Assembly: GCA_014465955.1 (NCBI GenBank)
Contig: JACTVT010000040.1
Location: 1-21,572, forward strand
DNA: 21,572 bases
Direction: 5' to 3'
From: Eubacterium sp.
GTDB taxonomy: Bacteria; Bacillota; Clostridia; Oscillospirales; Acutalibacteraceae
Part shown: positions 1 to 6,770 of the stretch, piece after piece
Layout of the letters: each line of letters opens with the position of its first letter
Position numbering within the stretch: position 1 is the first letter of the stretch
Translations under genes and position numbers: made by a program
The notes under the pieces: model-generated
Database searches by the model: none
Told to the model about the DNA's origin: nothing
Seen by the model: only the letters and a program-made list of their open reading frames with translations

Positions 1-1
1 T

Positions 2-721
2 TATTTGAAAGAAGATATGCAACAAGTAATAGAAGAACAAAAAGAATTTGGAAATGATTTCTTTACAATTGAATTATATGCACCATCTTTAGATACTCCC
101 AAAGAAAACATTTCAACTATGACCATTGAACCATTAGGCACACAGTATTATACATATTATTATCGCGGTAAAAATAATAACATGAAAGATTATTCTGCAA
201 AATATTCAAATTTAAACACCGGAATGATTAAAAAAAGCGGAATATCTACAATTAATACTGCCAAAAATTTCATTTCATTAATTGTATCATCATCAGGAGG
301 CATACATGAAGTTGTGAATGCTTTTGGCACATATGCAGGGATTGCAATGAGTGCTTATGATTTATATAAAAGCATCAGAGGCGAAGTTATTAACGGAACA
401 GGCGATGATTATATTAGCACAAATTTAATATATTCAAGGATAGTAAAAGAAACATATGCACAAGATCCAGTGTATCGAGATTATCCTAATGCAGGGTGCG
501 TTTCTCATAAAGTATGGTTAGATAATAATGAAACATATCATTATTATCGCACAAAGGGTTCTGGAGAATTAACAAATACACCGCTCAAAAAAGAAATATA
601 TACAGAGCATTTCAAAAATCCTGCTCCCATTGCTATAGATAATGGTATAAGTACCACACACTATGATTTACCATTAACAACTTCTTTATATGGAAAAACA
701 ATCAGATTAATTGGTGAGTAA
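2..721 (+). CDS. Unknown protein, 5' end probably outside the window
   Basis: I do not recognise this protein. The frame is open to the left edge. A TTG at 5-7 could be read as a start, but no ribosome-binding site can be seen, so I treat it as a 5'-truncated gene of at least 238 residues ending at TAA 719-721. The product is rich in Tyr, Asn, Thr and Ser. It has one mildly hydrophobic stretch, about residues 83-122 (ISLIVSSSGGIHEVVNAFG onward), and no obvious catalytic motif. The composition and the many short polar repeats suit an exported protein whose signal peptide lies upstream, but that is inference. Its DNA is visibly more AT-rich than the genes to the right, which hints at a different origin. 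It converges on mltG and shares the terminator at 763-801. Confidence 0.6.
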   Translation, partial: YLKEDMQQVIEEQKEFGNDFFTIELYAPSLDTPKENISTMTIEPLGTQYYTYYYRGKNNNMKDYSAKYSNLNTGMIKKSGISTINTAKNFISLIVSSSGGIHEVVNAFGTYAGIAMSAYDLYKSIRGEVINGTGDDYISTNLIYSRIVKETYAQDPVYRDYPNAGCVSHKVWLDNNETYHYYRTKGSGELTNTPLKKEIYTEHFKNPAPIAIDNGISTTHYDLPLTTSLYGKTIRLIGE

Positions 722-762
722 TAAATAATATTCAATAAAATAAAAGTAAACTATAAAATAAT

Positions 763-801
763 AAAAACTCCCGTAAATCATCAGATTTATGGGAGTTTTT
801 T
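763..801. terminator. Bidirectional intrinsic terminator
   Basis: Arms at 763-779 and 784-800 pair over 17 positions (one G-T wobble on the plus strand) around a 4-nt loop. The hairpin is flanked by A5 on the left and T6 on the right, so it can end transcription from both the unknown plus-strand gene and the pyk-mltG operon. Confidence 0.9.
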
Positions 802-808
802 ACAATAA

Positions 809-1840
809 TTATTTCCAAGGAAACTGCTTTTTCTGGCGTTCAAATTCTTCGCCCGTTGCGGCGAAGTGGAATTCACCCTGCAAATCGGAGAAGAAGAAAA
901 TGTAATCGGTGTCGGGGTGATTTACGACCGCATTTATAATATCCATACCACAGTTTGTAATAGGACCTGACGGAAGTGCAGGACAGCGGTATGTATAATA
1001 TGAGTCATAACATTCTCTTGAAAAGCCGTAATCAAGCAGTTTTTTAGCATAAAAATAAGTTACATCACACTGCAATTTACTGCCTTTTTCAAGCCTGTTT
1101 ACAAGCACAGATGCAATATTTTCAGCACTGTCGGGCGTCAAAGCCTCTTCCTGAACAATTGAACAAAGCGTAATAAACTCATAAAGGCTCATATTATTCT
1201 TTTTGCAGTAATCACGCATGGCATCACTGTATCTTACATCAAAAGCATTAAGCATTTCATCAACTATTTCATTTGCAGGCGTATTTTCCCCGAAATCATA
1301 TGTTGCAGGGAACAGAAATCCCTCCAGAATAAAGCCGATATTCTTATTATCTGTCGGGAAATCGGCAAGCCACTCATAATCATAGCCATCTGTCGTTGAA
1401 ACTGCCTTGTAAAAATCATCAGCGAAGCAGATATTGTTTTCCTGCAACGTTTTTGCAATATCAAAAACGTTATATCCCTCGGGAATACAAACAGAAACCG
1501 TTTTATGGCTGATATCGGGATTCTGCAGTTTCTGTGCAAGTTCTTCGTAACTCATTAACGAGTTCAGATTATATTCGCCGTTGATATAAACAAAATCAGG
1601 GTAATGCTTTGACATCCAGTTTGCCCACAGCGAATCATCAACAACAATGCCGTTATTTACAAGATCCTGTGCAATTTCATACTGAAAATCATCAGGCTCA
1701 ATAATAAGCGTATACTCCTTAGCCTCACCTTTTTCAGTGCCGTTGATATCGGCAGAAATTTTTGAATAAATGTAAAATCCGCCTACTGCAAGTGCAGCAA
1801 TTAAAATTACTGCGATTATAATTTTTATCCCTTTTTTCAT
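809..1840 (-). CDS. mltG: Endolytic murein transglycosylase MltG (YceG-like)
   Basis: MltG is an inner-membrane lytic transglycosylase that cleaves nascent glycan strands and so sets strand length during peptidoglycan synthesis. The 343-residue protein starts with a basic N terminus and one membrane helix (about residues 5-25), followed by an extracytoplasmic domain. Family signatures are present: LEGFLFPATYDF, then SIVQEEA at 227-233 followed by the ASVLVNRLEKGSKLQCDVT block, then ALPSGPITNCG at 288-298 and a late DTDYIFFFSD segment. By alignment with SIVEKE/SIIEEE in known members, E232 is the likely catalytic glutamate. The length is typical of the family. It starts 5 bp after the pyk stop, and its ribosome-binding site (GAGG) lies in the end of pyk, so the two are co-transcribed. 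It ends at the shared terminator at 763-801. Confidence 0.93.
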   Translation of the reverse strand: MKKGIKIIIAVILIAALAVGGFYIYSKISADINGTEKGEAKEYTLIIEPDDFQYEIAQDLVNNGIVVDDSLWANWMSKHYPDFVYINGEYNLNSLMSYEELAQKLQNPDISHKTVSVCIPEGYNVFDIAKTLQENNICFADDFYKAVSTTDGYDYEWLADFPTDNKNIGFILEGFLFPATYDFGENTPANEIVDEMLNAFDVRYSDAMRDYCKKNNMSLYEFITLCSIVQEEALTPDSAENIASVLVNRLEKGSKLQCDVTYFYAKKLLDYGFSRECYDSYYTYRCPALPSGPITNCGMDIINAVVNHPDTDYIFFFSDLQGEFHFAATGEEFERQKKQFPWK

Positions 1841-1845
1841 TATAA

Positions 1846-3279
1846 TTAAACCTCGTGTACTTTAAGCATATTTGTTGTTCCACTCTGACCGAGGGGAATA
1901 CCTGCCGTGATTACAACGATATCTCCTTTTTTTATTGCGCCCGACTGCAATGCAACCTCAACAGCGTGGTCAAAAAGTTCATCTGTATTTGATTTTTCTT
2001 CGCACATAACGGGAAGAACGCCCCACGAAAGATTATTCTGCCTGCGCACCTTTTCGCTTGTAGTTGCGGAAATTATAGTGCACATCGGTCTGAACTTTGA
2101 AATCTGCCTTGCGGTTGTGCCGCTTTTTGTAACGGTGATAATTGCTTTTGCATTCAAATCGTGAGCAGTTGTAACTGTTGCGTGTGAGATAGCCGATGTG
2201 ATATCGCCGAATCGGTGCTGATGGGCAGACTGCTCAAAACGCTCAACATAACTTATATCCTGCTCGGTCGTTTTTGCAATCGTTGCCATTGTTGCAACAG
2301 CCTCAACGGGGTGCTTGCCCATTGCAGTTTCGCCCGAAAGCATAATTGCCGACGTACCGTCATAAATGGCATTTGCAACGTCTGTAATCTCTGCTCTTGT
2401 AGGGCGTGGATTATTCACCATAGACTCAAGCATCTGCGTAGCAGTAACAACGATTTTGCCTGCCTCAAACACCTTCTGAATAATCATTTTCTGAAGTGCA
2501 GGAATCTGCTCAAACGGGATTTCAACACCCATATCGCCACGGGCAACCATAATGCCGTCAGCCTCTTTGATAATGCTGTCGATATGATCTACACCCTCGT
2601 GATTTTCAATTTTTGCAATAATTCTTACATCGTTCCAGCCGAGTGCGTGGCAGAAATCACGAAGAAGAACAATATCGGCAGCCGTGCGACAGAATGATGC
2701 GGCAATGAAATCATAACCCATTTTAGCGCCGAACTTCAGATCCTGCATATCTTTTTCGGAAAGATACGGCATAGCAAGCGAAACATTGGGCACGTTTACA
2801 CCCTTGTGGTCGGTAATTCTGCCGCCGTCAACAACAGTGCAGACAATATCATTTTTCACTACCTTATCAACCGTAAGTGAAATAAGTCCGTCGTTGATAA
2901 GAATAGTAGTGCCAGGTCTGACGTCATTTACAAGACCTTTATATGAAATGGAGCATCTTTCCTGCGTGCCGTCAATTTCATCGGCAGTAAGAGTAAATTT
3001 ATCACCCGTGTTCACAACAATGCCGTTCGGATTTTCAAAAGTACCGAGCCTGATTTCAGGACCCTTTGTATCAAGCAGAGTAGCAACGGGAATACCGAGT
3101 TCTTTTCTCACCTCTGCAACATTGGCAAACCACTGCTCCATTTTCTCATAATCAGCGTGTGAAAAGTTAAATCGGGCAACGTCCATACCTGCTTTCATTA
3201 AATCACGAAGCGTATCTTTTTCGCAGGAAGCAGGACCGATTGTGCATATAATTTTAGTTTTTCTTCTGTACTTACTCAT
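1846..3279 (-). CDS. pyk: Pyruvate kinase
   Basis: Pyruvate kinase converts phosphoenolpyruvate and ADP to pyruvate and ATP, the last ATP-forming step of glycolysis. The 477 residues show the complete enzyme: TKIICTIGPAS at 8-18, ARFNFSHADYE with R36/N38/S40 for nucleotide and metal binding, LLDTKGPEIRLG at the start of the B domain (about 70-170), IIAKIEN with catalytic K223 and metal ligand E225, ARGDMG with D249, TATQMLESM and the LSGETAMGKHP block. The C-terminal allosteric domain follows. The extra C-terminal phosphohistidine-like domain found in Bacillus-type pyruvate kinases is absent, so this is the short form. The start ATG has AGGAGA eight bases upstream. It is the first gene of an operon with mltG, driven by the promoter at 3357-3384. 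Confidence 0.97.
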   Translation of the reverse strand: MSKYRRKTKIICTIGPASCEKDTLRDLMKAGMDVARFNFSHADYEKMEQWFANVAEVRKELGIPVATLLDTKGPEIRLGTFENPNGIVVNTGDKFTLTADEIDGTQERCSISYKGLVNDVRPGTTILINDGLISLTVDKVVKNDIVCTVVDGGRITDHKGVNVPNVSLAMPYLSEKDMQDLKFGAKMGYDFIAASFCRTAADIVLLRDFCHALGWNDVRIIAKIENHEGVDHIDSIIKEADGIMVARGDMGVEIPFEQIPALQKMIIQKVFEAGKIVVTATQMLESMVNNPRPTRAEITDVANAIYDGTSAIMLSGETAMGKHPVEAVATMATIAKTTEQDISYVERFEQSAHQHRFGDITSAISHATVTTAHDLNAKAIITVTKSGTTARQISKFRPMCTIISATTSEKVRRQNNLSWGVLPVMCEEKSNTDELFDHAVEVALQSGAIKKGDIVVITAGIPLGQSGTTNMLKVHEV

Positions 3280-3356
3280 AATATTTTTCTCCTAAAAACA
3301 AATAATTTGTTTACCGCAAACTTAGAAAATAAAGTACATAAAAATTTACCCACTTT

Positions 3357-3384
3357 ATTATAACAATATTATTTGCAAAAGCAA
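3357..3384 (-). promoter_or_regulatory. Predicted sigma-A promoter of pyk-mltG
   Basis: On the minus strand, a -35 TTGCTT (3379-3384) is followed after 16 bp by a consensus -10 TATAAT (3357-3362). The predicted start near 3350 gives a leader of about 70 nt. The -35 box lies directly after the terminator at 3388-3431. Confidence 0.65.
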
Positions 3385-3387
3385 TAG

Positions 3388-3431
3388 AAAAACGGTTTTG
3401 TTTACAAAAAAATGCAAACAAAACCGTTTTT
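3388..3431 (-). terminator. Terminator of the SLH protein gene
   Basis: A perfect 16-bp inverted repeat (3388-3403 and 3416-3431) encloses a 12-nt loop. The minus strand ends the stem in a T5 run, so it closes the transcript from the SLH gene before the pyk promoter begins. Confidence 0.85.
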
Positions 3432-3450
3432 GATTATTTAGCGATTTATA

Positions 3451-3500
3451 CGGGCGGATAATATCCGCCCTACGTAGGGTGCGGCGTCCTCGACGCACCG
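3451..3500. repeat. Pair of GTAG-headed hairpins (REP/BIME-like), copy A
   Basis: Two small palindromes stand head to head around TACGTA. The left one (3451-3473) is a hairpin with 8-bp arms GGGCGGAT/ATCCGCCC and ends in CCCTAC. The right one (3474-3500) begins GTAGGG and pairs GGTGCG (3478-3483) with CGCACC (3494-3499). Read in the GTAG orientation, both have GTAG followed by a hairpin, the architecture of REP elements, and the paired inverted layout is that of a BIME. The pair begins 12 bp after the stop of the SLH gene. Related copies lie at 4853-4879 and 16360-16493. Confidence 0.6.
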
Positions 3501-3512
3501 TTTATTATTTAA

Positions 3513-4628
3513 TTACGCAAAATTGCCGATATTGCAAACCTTGCCGAAGCCGTACAGAATCTTTGTTGCGTGGATACGCTGTGTTGCACCCTGCGGGTTT
3601 GCATATCCCTGCTGTGTACCAGTAATCATACCGTTATAATTTGCCCACTGCATTGGCTCAATTGCCCAACTACTGATATTTTTATTATCGCTGTATTTTG
3701 ACAAATCGACATTTTTGTAAGCCCTGCAACCGAGTTGATTATTATCCTTTGCATATCTGAACAGGAACGAAGCAGTCTGCTCACGTGTTACATTATTGAA
3801 TGGTTTAAAGGTTATTTCGGTTGTGATACCGTTTTTGAGCGCCCAGCAAGCGGCATCGTAATAATAAGCACCCGTGTCAGTTATATCTGTAAACGGTGAT
3901 GATGCATACGGATTGCCTCCGTTAGCATACGGCTCGCCTGCCATACGGTAAAGAATTGTTACCATCATTGCTCTGTCAATTGCTCTTGCAGGTGAAAAAA
4001 CGGTATTATAAGGTGGATTTGTGCCTGTGATAAACTTATTATTTACAGATGTATACTCAATAAAATCACCGTATTGACGATAGTCTATGGCACTTAAATC
4101 TGTAAAAGGAAGTCTCGACAGTTCTTCATTGCAAGCAATGCATTTTTTCACAATTGTTCCATTCTCCAACTGCCATATTGTCTGATGACAGCATCCTGAG
4201 CCGGGTAAAATAATAACAGAAACAATATCCTCGCAAAGCGTTTCATCTCCATCATATACCCTACAATAAATTCTTACTGCTTCGCCATTAGATTCATCAA
4301 GTGCACGCACAAGTCCGTCGGGTGTAACATCACAAACAGCCGAATTCTCTGACTTCCACTCAACATGATAGTCATCAGGATACGTTTCAGCATAAAAACA
4401 ATATTTTAACTGCAATTTTCCGCCTTTTTCAATGTACTCAATATGAATGATTTCACCGTCTTTATCATCATAATCAGGCACCAGTTTACCATTTTCATAA
4501 AAAATCCCAACCCAATAAATGTTTACGATCCCGTCATCAGCTAACGCATTAAAAGCATATACTGCGTTAAGGGTGACAAGCATAACAAAAGACAAGATTA
4601 ACGATACAATGCGAGTTTTTGTGTTCAT
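3513..4628 (-). CDS. Secreted Ig-like/SLH-domain protein
   Basis: A 371-residue exported protein, probably held on the cell wall by its SLH repeats. I start it at ATG 4626-4628, which has GGAGGT seven bases upstream. An earlier in-frame ATG lies inside the leader terminator and has no ribosome-binding site. Residues 1-31 form a signal peptide ending near NALADD. Residues about 65-140 resemble a bacterial Ig-like (Big_2) domain (VEWKSENSAVCDVTPDGLV). Residues 146-166 hold C146, C147, C163 and C166, a possible zinc-ribbon-like linker. From about residue 188 to the end are three SLH-type repeats, including PFTDITDTGAYYYDAACWAL and VTREQTASFLFRYA. There is no enzymatic domain. The last 184 residues closely match those of the glucosaminidase at 9942-11735. 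A structured leader at 4629-4808 precedes the gene. Confidence 0.85.
   Translation of the reverse strand: MNTKTRIVSLILSFVMLVTLNAVYAFNALADDGIVNIYWVGIFYENGKLVPDYDDKDGEIIHIEYIEKGGKLQLKYCFYAETYPDDYHVEWKSENSAVCDVTPDGLVRALDESNGEAVRIYCRVYDGDETLCEDIVSVIILPGSGCCHQTIWQLENGTIVKKCIACNEELSRLPFTDLSAIDYRQYGDFIEYTSVNNKFITGTNPPYNTVFSPARAIDRAMMVTILYRMAGEPYANGGNPYASSPFTDITDTGAYYYDAACWALKNGITTEITFKPFNNVTREQTASFLFRYAKDNNQLGCRAYKNVDLSKYSDNKNISSWAIEPMQWANYNGMITGTQQGYANPQGATQRIHATKILYGFGKVCNIGNFA
3516..4067 (-). repeat. SLH cassette, copy 1 of 2 (552 bp)
   Basis: This segment encodes the last 184 residues of the Ig-like/SLH protein. It aligns without gaps to 9945-10496. My hand comparison of the two protein segments gives 37 differences in 184 positions, about 80% identity, and the DNA is also clearly alike. 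The match begins abruptly near the EYTSV/DYTSV motif and runs to the shared ending CNIGNF. Confidence 0.85.
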
Positions 4629-4808
4629 TAGTTTTACCTCCAATAAAATAAAAAATGCGCAGCCGAGGCTACGCACAAAAAACGCAGCTCAACTGTCGCC
4701 AAACAAACTTAAACAACTCTTAGATAAGGTATGCTTAAAAAGAGCATGCATTTTTATCAAAAGACAAAAAACACCCTTTACCTAAAAGCACTATTAAGTT
4801 TGTTTGGC
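4629..4808 (-). ncRNA. Candidate structured leader RNA of the SLH gene (riboswitch-like or small RNA)
   Basis: The minus-strand RNA predicted to start at 4808 begins with a 15-nt strand (4808-4794, GCCAAACAAACUUAA) that pairs perfectly with 4712-4698, forming helix P1. After a 5x4 internal loop, P2 pairs 4788-4775 with 4729-4717 over 13 bp with two G-U pairs and one bulged A. Two apical hairpins follow: P3 (4770-4763 with 4758-4751, UUUU loop) and P4 (4747-4743 with 4735-4731). A terminator hairpin and U6 follow at 4676-4650, then GGAGGT and the ATG. A closed multi-helix domain followed by a terminator is the usual layout of transcriptional riboswitches. From memory it matches none of the common classes I compared (c-di-GMP, c-di-AMP, glycine, SAM, T-box). 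It could also be a free small RNA with its own promoter and terminator. Confidence 0.6.
4650..4690 (-). terminator. Leader terminator with competing antiterminator, upstream of the SLH gene
   Basis: On the minus strand, UGCGUAGC (4675-4668) pairs with GCUGCGCA (4663-4656) around a CUCG loop, 8 bp with one U-G pair, directly followed by U6 (4655-4650). The upstream strand GAGCUGCG (4690-4683) can instead pair with CGUAGCCUC (4673-4665) with one bulge, which would take the left arm of the terminator. The hairpin lies 8 bp before the ribosome-binding site and no coding region precedes it, so an attenuation role is more likely than termination of an upstream gene. Confidence 0.7.
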
Positions 4809-4814
4809 ACTTTC

Positions 4815-4843
4815 AGTATATCATAACCTCAATCATAGGTCAA
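4815..4843 (-). promoter_or_regulatory. Predicted promoter of the leader RNA and SLH gene
   Basis: On the minus strand, -35 TTGACC (4838-4843), a 17-bp spacer, and -10 TATACT (4815-4820). Six bases separate the -10 from G4808, so the predicted transcript begins exactly at the first base of leader helix P1. The same hexamer pair occurs at the promoter of the SCP2 operon (9800-9829). Confidence 0.75.
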
Positions 4844-4852
4844 GAATAAAAA

Positions 4853-4879
4853 CGGGAGGGCACAGAGACCCTCCCCTAC
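4853..4879. repeat. GTAG-headed hairpin (REP-like), copy B, probably also a terminator
   Basis: GGGAGGG (4854-4860) and CCCTCCC (4869-4875) enclose the loop CACAGAGA, followed by CCTAC. On the minus strand this reads GTAG, hairpin, then GTTTTTATT, so it can act as the intrinsic terminator of the SCP2 operon, whose last stop is 16 bp away. It shares the loop (CRCAGAGA) and the flanks CGGG/CCCCTAC with copy C2 at 16467-16493, while its stem differs by paired changes. Confidence 0.65.
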
Positions 4880-4895
4880 AAAAGTATTAATATTT

Positions 4896-5690
4896 TTACG
4901 ATGCGAGGTCGCCGACGAGCATCATATAATCACCAATCATTGCACCGAATTCGGGTGCGCCCTCCATAATTAACTGCTTATCCTTCGTCATCTGCAGCAT
5001 ATCGCCTGTGCCGAGAAGTATCATAAGCGCATGCTGAGCCGTGTCAAATTTCATACAGAAAAACGGCTTTGAGCGCTTATATTCTCCCCTGCCTGCACGT
5101 GATTTGCCTGCCTTAATTCTGAGATAAGCGGTACACTCGGGGTGATCCTCAACTGCCCACTGATAAACACGGTCGGGGCTTTTTAAAGTCCAGTCGTGAA
5201 TATCGGGATGACCCATTTTATTAAGTTGGCTGATACCGCTTGAAAGAAGATAAAAATACAACTTACACAGAAGAAGGCACAACTGCTCATCTTCGGGCGG
5301 TTCTTTGATACCGAGCAGACTGCTCATTTTAAGAAGAACAGTCATAAACTTCATAAATTTAGAGAAAGACTTGATTTTCATTTTAGGAAGTGAAGTCATT
5401 TTACCTTTGAAAAATTCATTCATTCTTTCCATTGAAGAAAATTCAAGTTCCGCATCAATTTTTTTCTGACCGAAATATTCGCCGAGTTTACACGACCATT
5501 CACCGTTTTCTACAATAAAATGAACAGCCTCTTTATCCTGCGCATTCACCATAGCGGAAACCTGATAAACAGCGTCTACGCCGTTGAATTTTTTTGCAAT
5601 TTCGGGAACATCGGTAGCAATTGTTTTAAGCAGGGGCAATGCGCCTGCCATAAACACCTTATTGGTGTAACGTGTTACATCACTTGCCAT
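4896..5690 (-). CDS. SCP2-like protein, last gene of the aminotransferase/transketolase operon
   Basis: A 264-residue cytoplasmic protein without signal peptide or catalytic motif. It looks like two tandem modules related to the sterol-carrier-protein-2 (SCP2) fold, which binds lipids or other hydrophobic ligands. The first module is about residues 40-125 (ELEFSSMERMNEFFKGK, then a hydrophobic Met/Leu-rich stretch). The second is about 175-262 and ends in KQLIMEGAPEFGAMIGDYM, like the SCP2 ending GKLKxxGD followed by hydrophobic residues. It is a distant paralogue of the first gene of the operon (8980-9744), with which it shares module order and the FSS and P(D/E)DE(D/Q)L landmarks. It lies 63 bp after the transketolase C-subunit gene. 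The SCP2 assignment rests on pattern resemblance and is moderate. The ligand is unknown. Confidence 0.6.
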   Translation of the reverse strand: MASDVTRYTNKVFMAGALPLLKTIATDVPEIAKKFNGVDAVYQVSAMVNAQDKEAVHFIVENGEWSCKLGEYFGQKKIDAELEFSSMERMNEFFKGKMTSLPKMKIKSFSKFMKFMTVLLKMSSLLGIKEPPEDEQLCLLLCKLYFYLLSSGISQLNKMGHPDIHDWTLKSPDRVYQWAVEDHPECTAYLRIKAGKSRAGRGEYKRSKPFFCMKFDTAQHALMILLGTGDMLQMTKDKQLIMEGAPEFGAMIGDYMMLVGDLAS

Positions 5691-5711
5691 TAAAACACAT
5701 TCCTTTCATCT

Positions 5712-5756
5712 TAAGCAAGCCATTTTAGGCTTGTTCGGATTTATCTCACTTGCTTA
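5712..5756 (-). other. Mutually exclusive hairpins between transketolase and SCP2-like genes
   Basis: Two inverted repeats overlap in this intercistronic gap: TAAGCAAG (5712-5719) with CTTGCTTA (5749-5756, which contains the transketolase stop), and CAAGCC (5716-5721) with GGCTTG (5728-5733). Both use 5716-5719, so only one can form at a time. No T-run follows, so this is not a terminator. It might affect message stability or translation of the downstream gene. Confidence 0.35.
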
Positions 5757-6767
5757 GAATTCATCATCCCAAGCGTCGTCTGCTTCGAAATCCTGATGCA
5801 TAACCTCGGCAATAGCCTCAGCAATACCGTTTGCGTCAATCTTTGCAAGTGACATAAGGTCCTCGTGAAGACCGATAGTAGAAAATTCATCCTGATGACC
5901 GAGCATTTTGAATGCACAGGCCTTACCGCTCTTTGCAACTACATCTGCAACAGCAGAGCCGAGACCGCCCATTACGGTGTGATCTTCAACAGTGATAATT
6001 CTTCTTGTGTCCATAATTGCGCTCATAATTGCCTCTTCGTCAACAGGCTTAATTGTGTGCATATTAAGAACACGAACTTTGATACCTGCGTCTGCATCTG
6101 CCATCTGAGCAGCCTGCATAGCCTGATATACGCAAGAGCCGCAGGCAATAACGGTAATATCCGTACCCTCGTTCATAACCTTTGCCTTGCCTGCTTCAAA
6201 AGTACAGTCTTCAAGATTTTTATAAATAATCTGGTCAAAGCCACGGTTGATACGGATATAAACAGGGCCGTCAATATCATAAGCGGCTTTAACTGCGTGA
6301 TATGTTTCTGCACCATCGCAAGGGCAGATAACCGTCATATGAGGAAGACTTCTCATACAAGCCATATCAATAAGGCTGTGGTGAGTTGAGCCTGCCTGAC
6401 CGAATGAAGTACCTGCGTGGGTAGCAATAATTTTTACAGGCACATTCTGATAACAGATATCCGTGTGCACCTGATCAAGTGAACGTGCCGAAGCAAAAAT
6501 TGCAAAGGTTGATGCAAAAGGCACAAGTCCGTTTTTGGCAAGACCTGCTGCAACGCCGAACATATTCTGCTCTGCAATACCTACATTGAAAAATCTTTCG
6601 GGGAATTTTTCACCGAACATACCGATTTTTGTTGATTTTGCAAGATCGGCAGTCAAAGCAACAACATCTTTATGCTCTTCACCAAGTTCACATAATGCTT
6701 TTCCGTAATACTCAGCAGTTGAAAGCTGAGTGGTTTCAGTCATCGTATAAGTCATTCCGCTTGCCAT
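5754..6767 (-). CDS. Split transketolase, C-terminal subunit
   Basis: This 337-residue subunit carries the pyrimidine-binding and C-terminal domains of a transketolase. Together with the product of the upstream gene it would form the thiamine-diphosphate enzyme that moves a two-carbon ketol unit between sugars or onto an aldehyde. Visible features: residues 35-60 (ALTADLAKST onward), the NVGIAEQNMFGVAAG motif with catalytic E66, THAGTSFGQAGSTHH at about 116-130, and a C-terminal domain from about 205. The last residues are unusually acidic (DFEADDAWDDEF). The start ATG has AAGGAGG seven to eight bases upstream, inside the end of the N-subunit gene. The gap is 3 bp, so the two are translationally linked. 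Split transketolases serve both pentose metabolism and specialised pathways; the neighbours here favour the latter. Confidence 0.9.
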   Translation of the reverse strand: MASGMTYTMTETTQLSTAEYYGKALCELGEEHKDVVALTADLAKSTKIGMFGEKFPERFFNVGIAEQNMFGVAAGLAKNGLVPFASTFAIFASARSLDQVHTDICYQNVPVKIIATHAGTSFGQAGSTHHSLIDMACMRSLPHMTVICPCDGAETYHAVKAAYDIDGPVYIRINRGFDQIIYKNLEDCTFEAGKAKVMNEGTDITVIACGSCVYQAMQAAQMADADAGIKVRVLNMHTIKPVDEEAIMSAIMDTRRIITVEDHTVMGGLGSAVADVVAKSGKACAFKMLGHQDEFSTIGLHEDLMSLAKIDANGIAEAIAEVMHQDFEADDAWDDEF

Positions 6768-6770
6768 TGC

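Noticed and set aside
3451..3500. CRISPR repeats
   Set aside because: There are only isolated palindromes at distant sites, no regular spacers and no cas genes.
4629..4676. N-terminal extension of the SLH protein to an ATG at 4676
   Set aside because: It would begin in the terminator hairpin, has no ribosome-binding site, and would put 16 residues before a good signal peptide. ATG 4628 has GGAGGT at ideal spacing.
4629..4808. 6S RNA
   Set aside because: It lacks the large central open bubble typical of 6S RNA; P1 and P2 are nearly continuous and carry two apical hairpins.
4698..4808. MITE with 15-bp terminal inverted repeats
   Set aside because: No target-site duplication is seen, and the predicted transcription start coincides with the first base of the repeat. 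Kept only as an alternative to the RNA reading.
5865..6389. 174-residue open frame on the plus strand
   Set aside because: It is opposite the transketolase C-subunit gene, which has full family motifs; a composition shadow.
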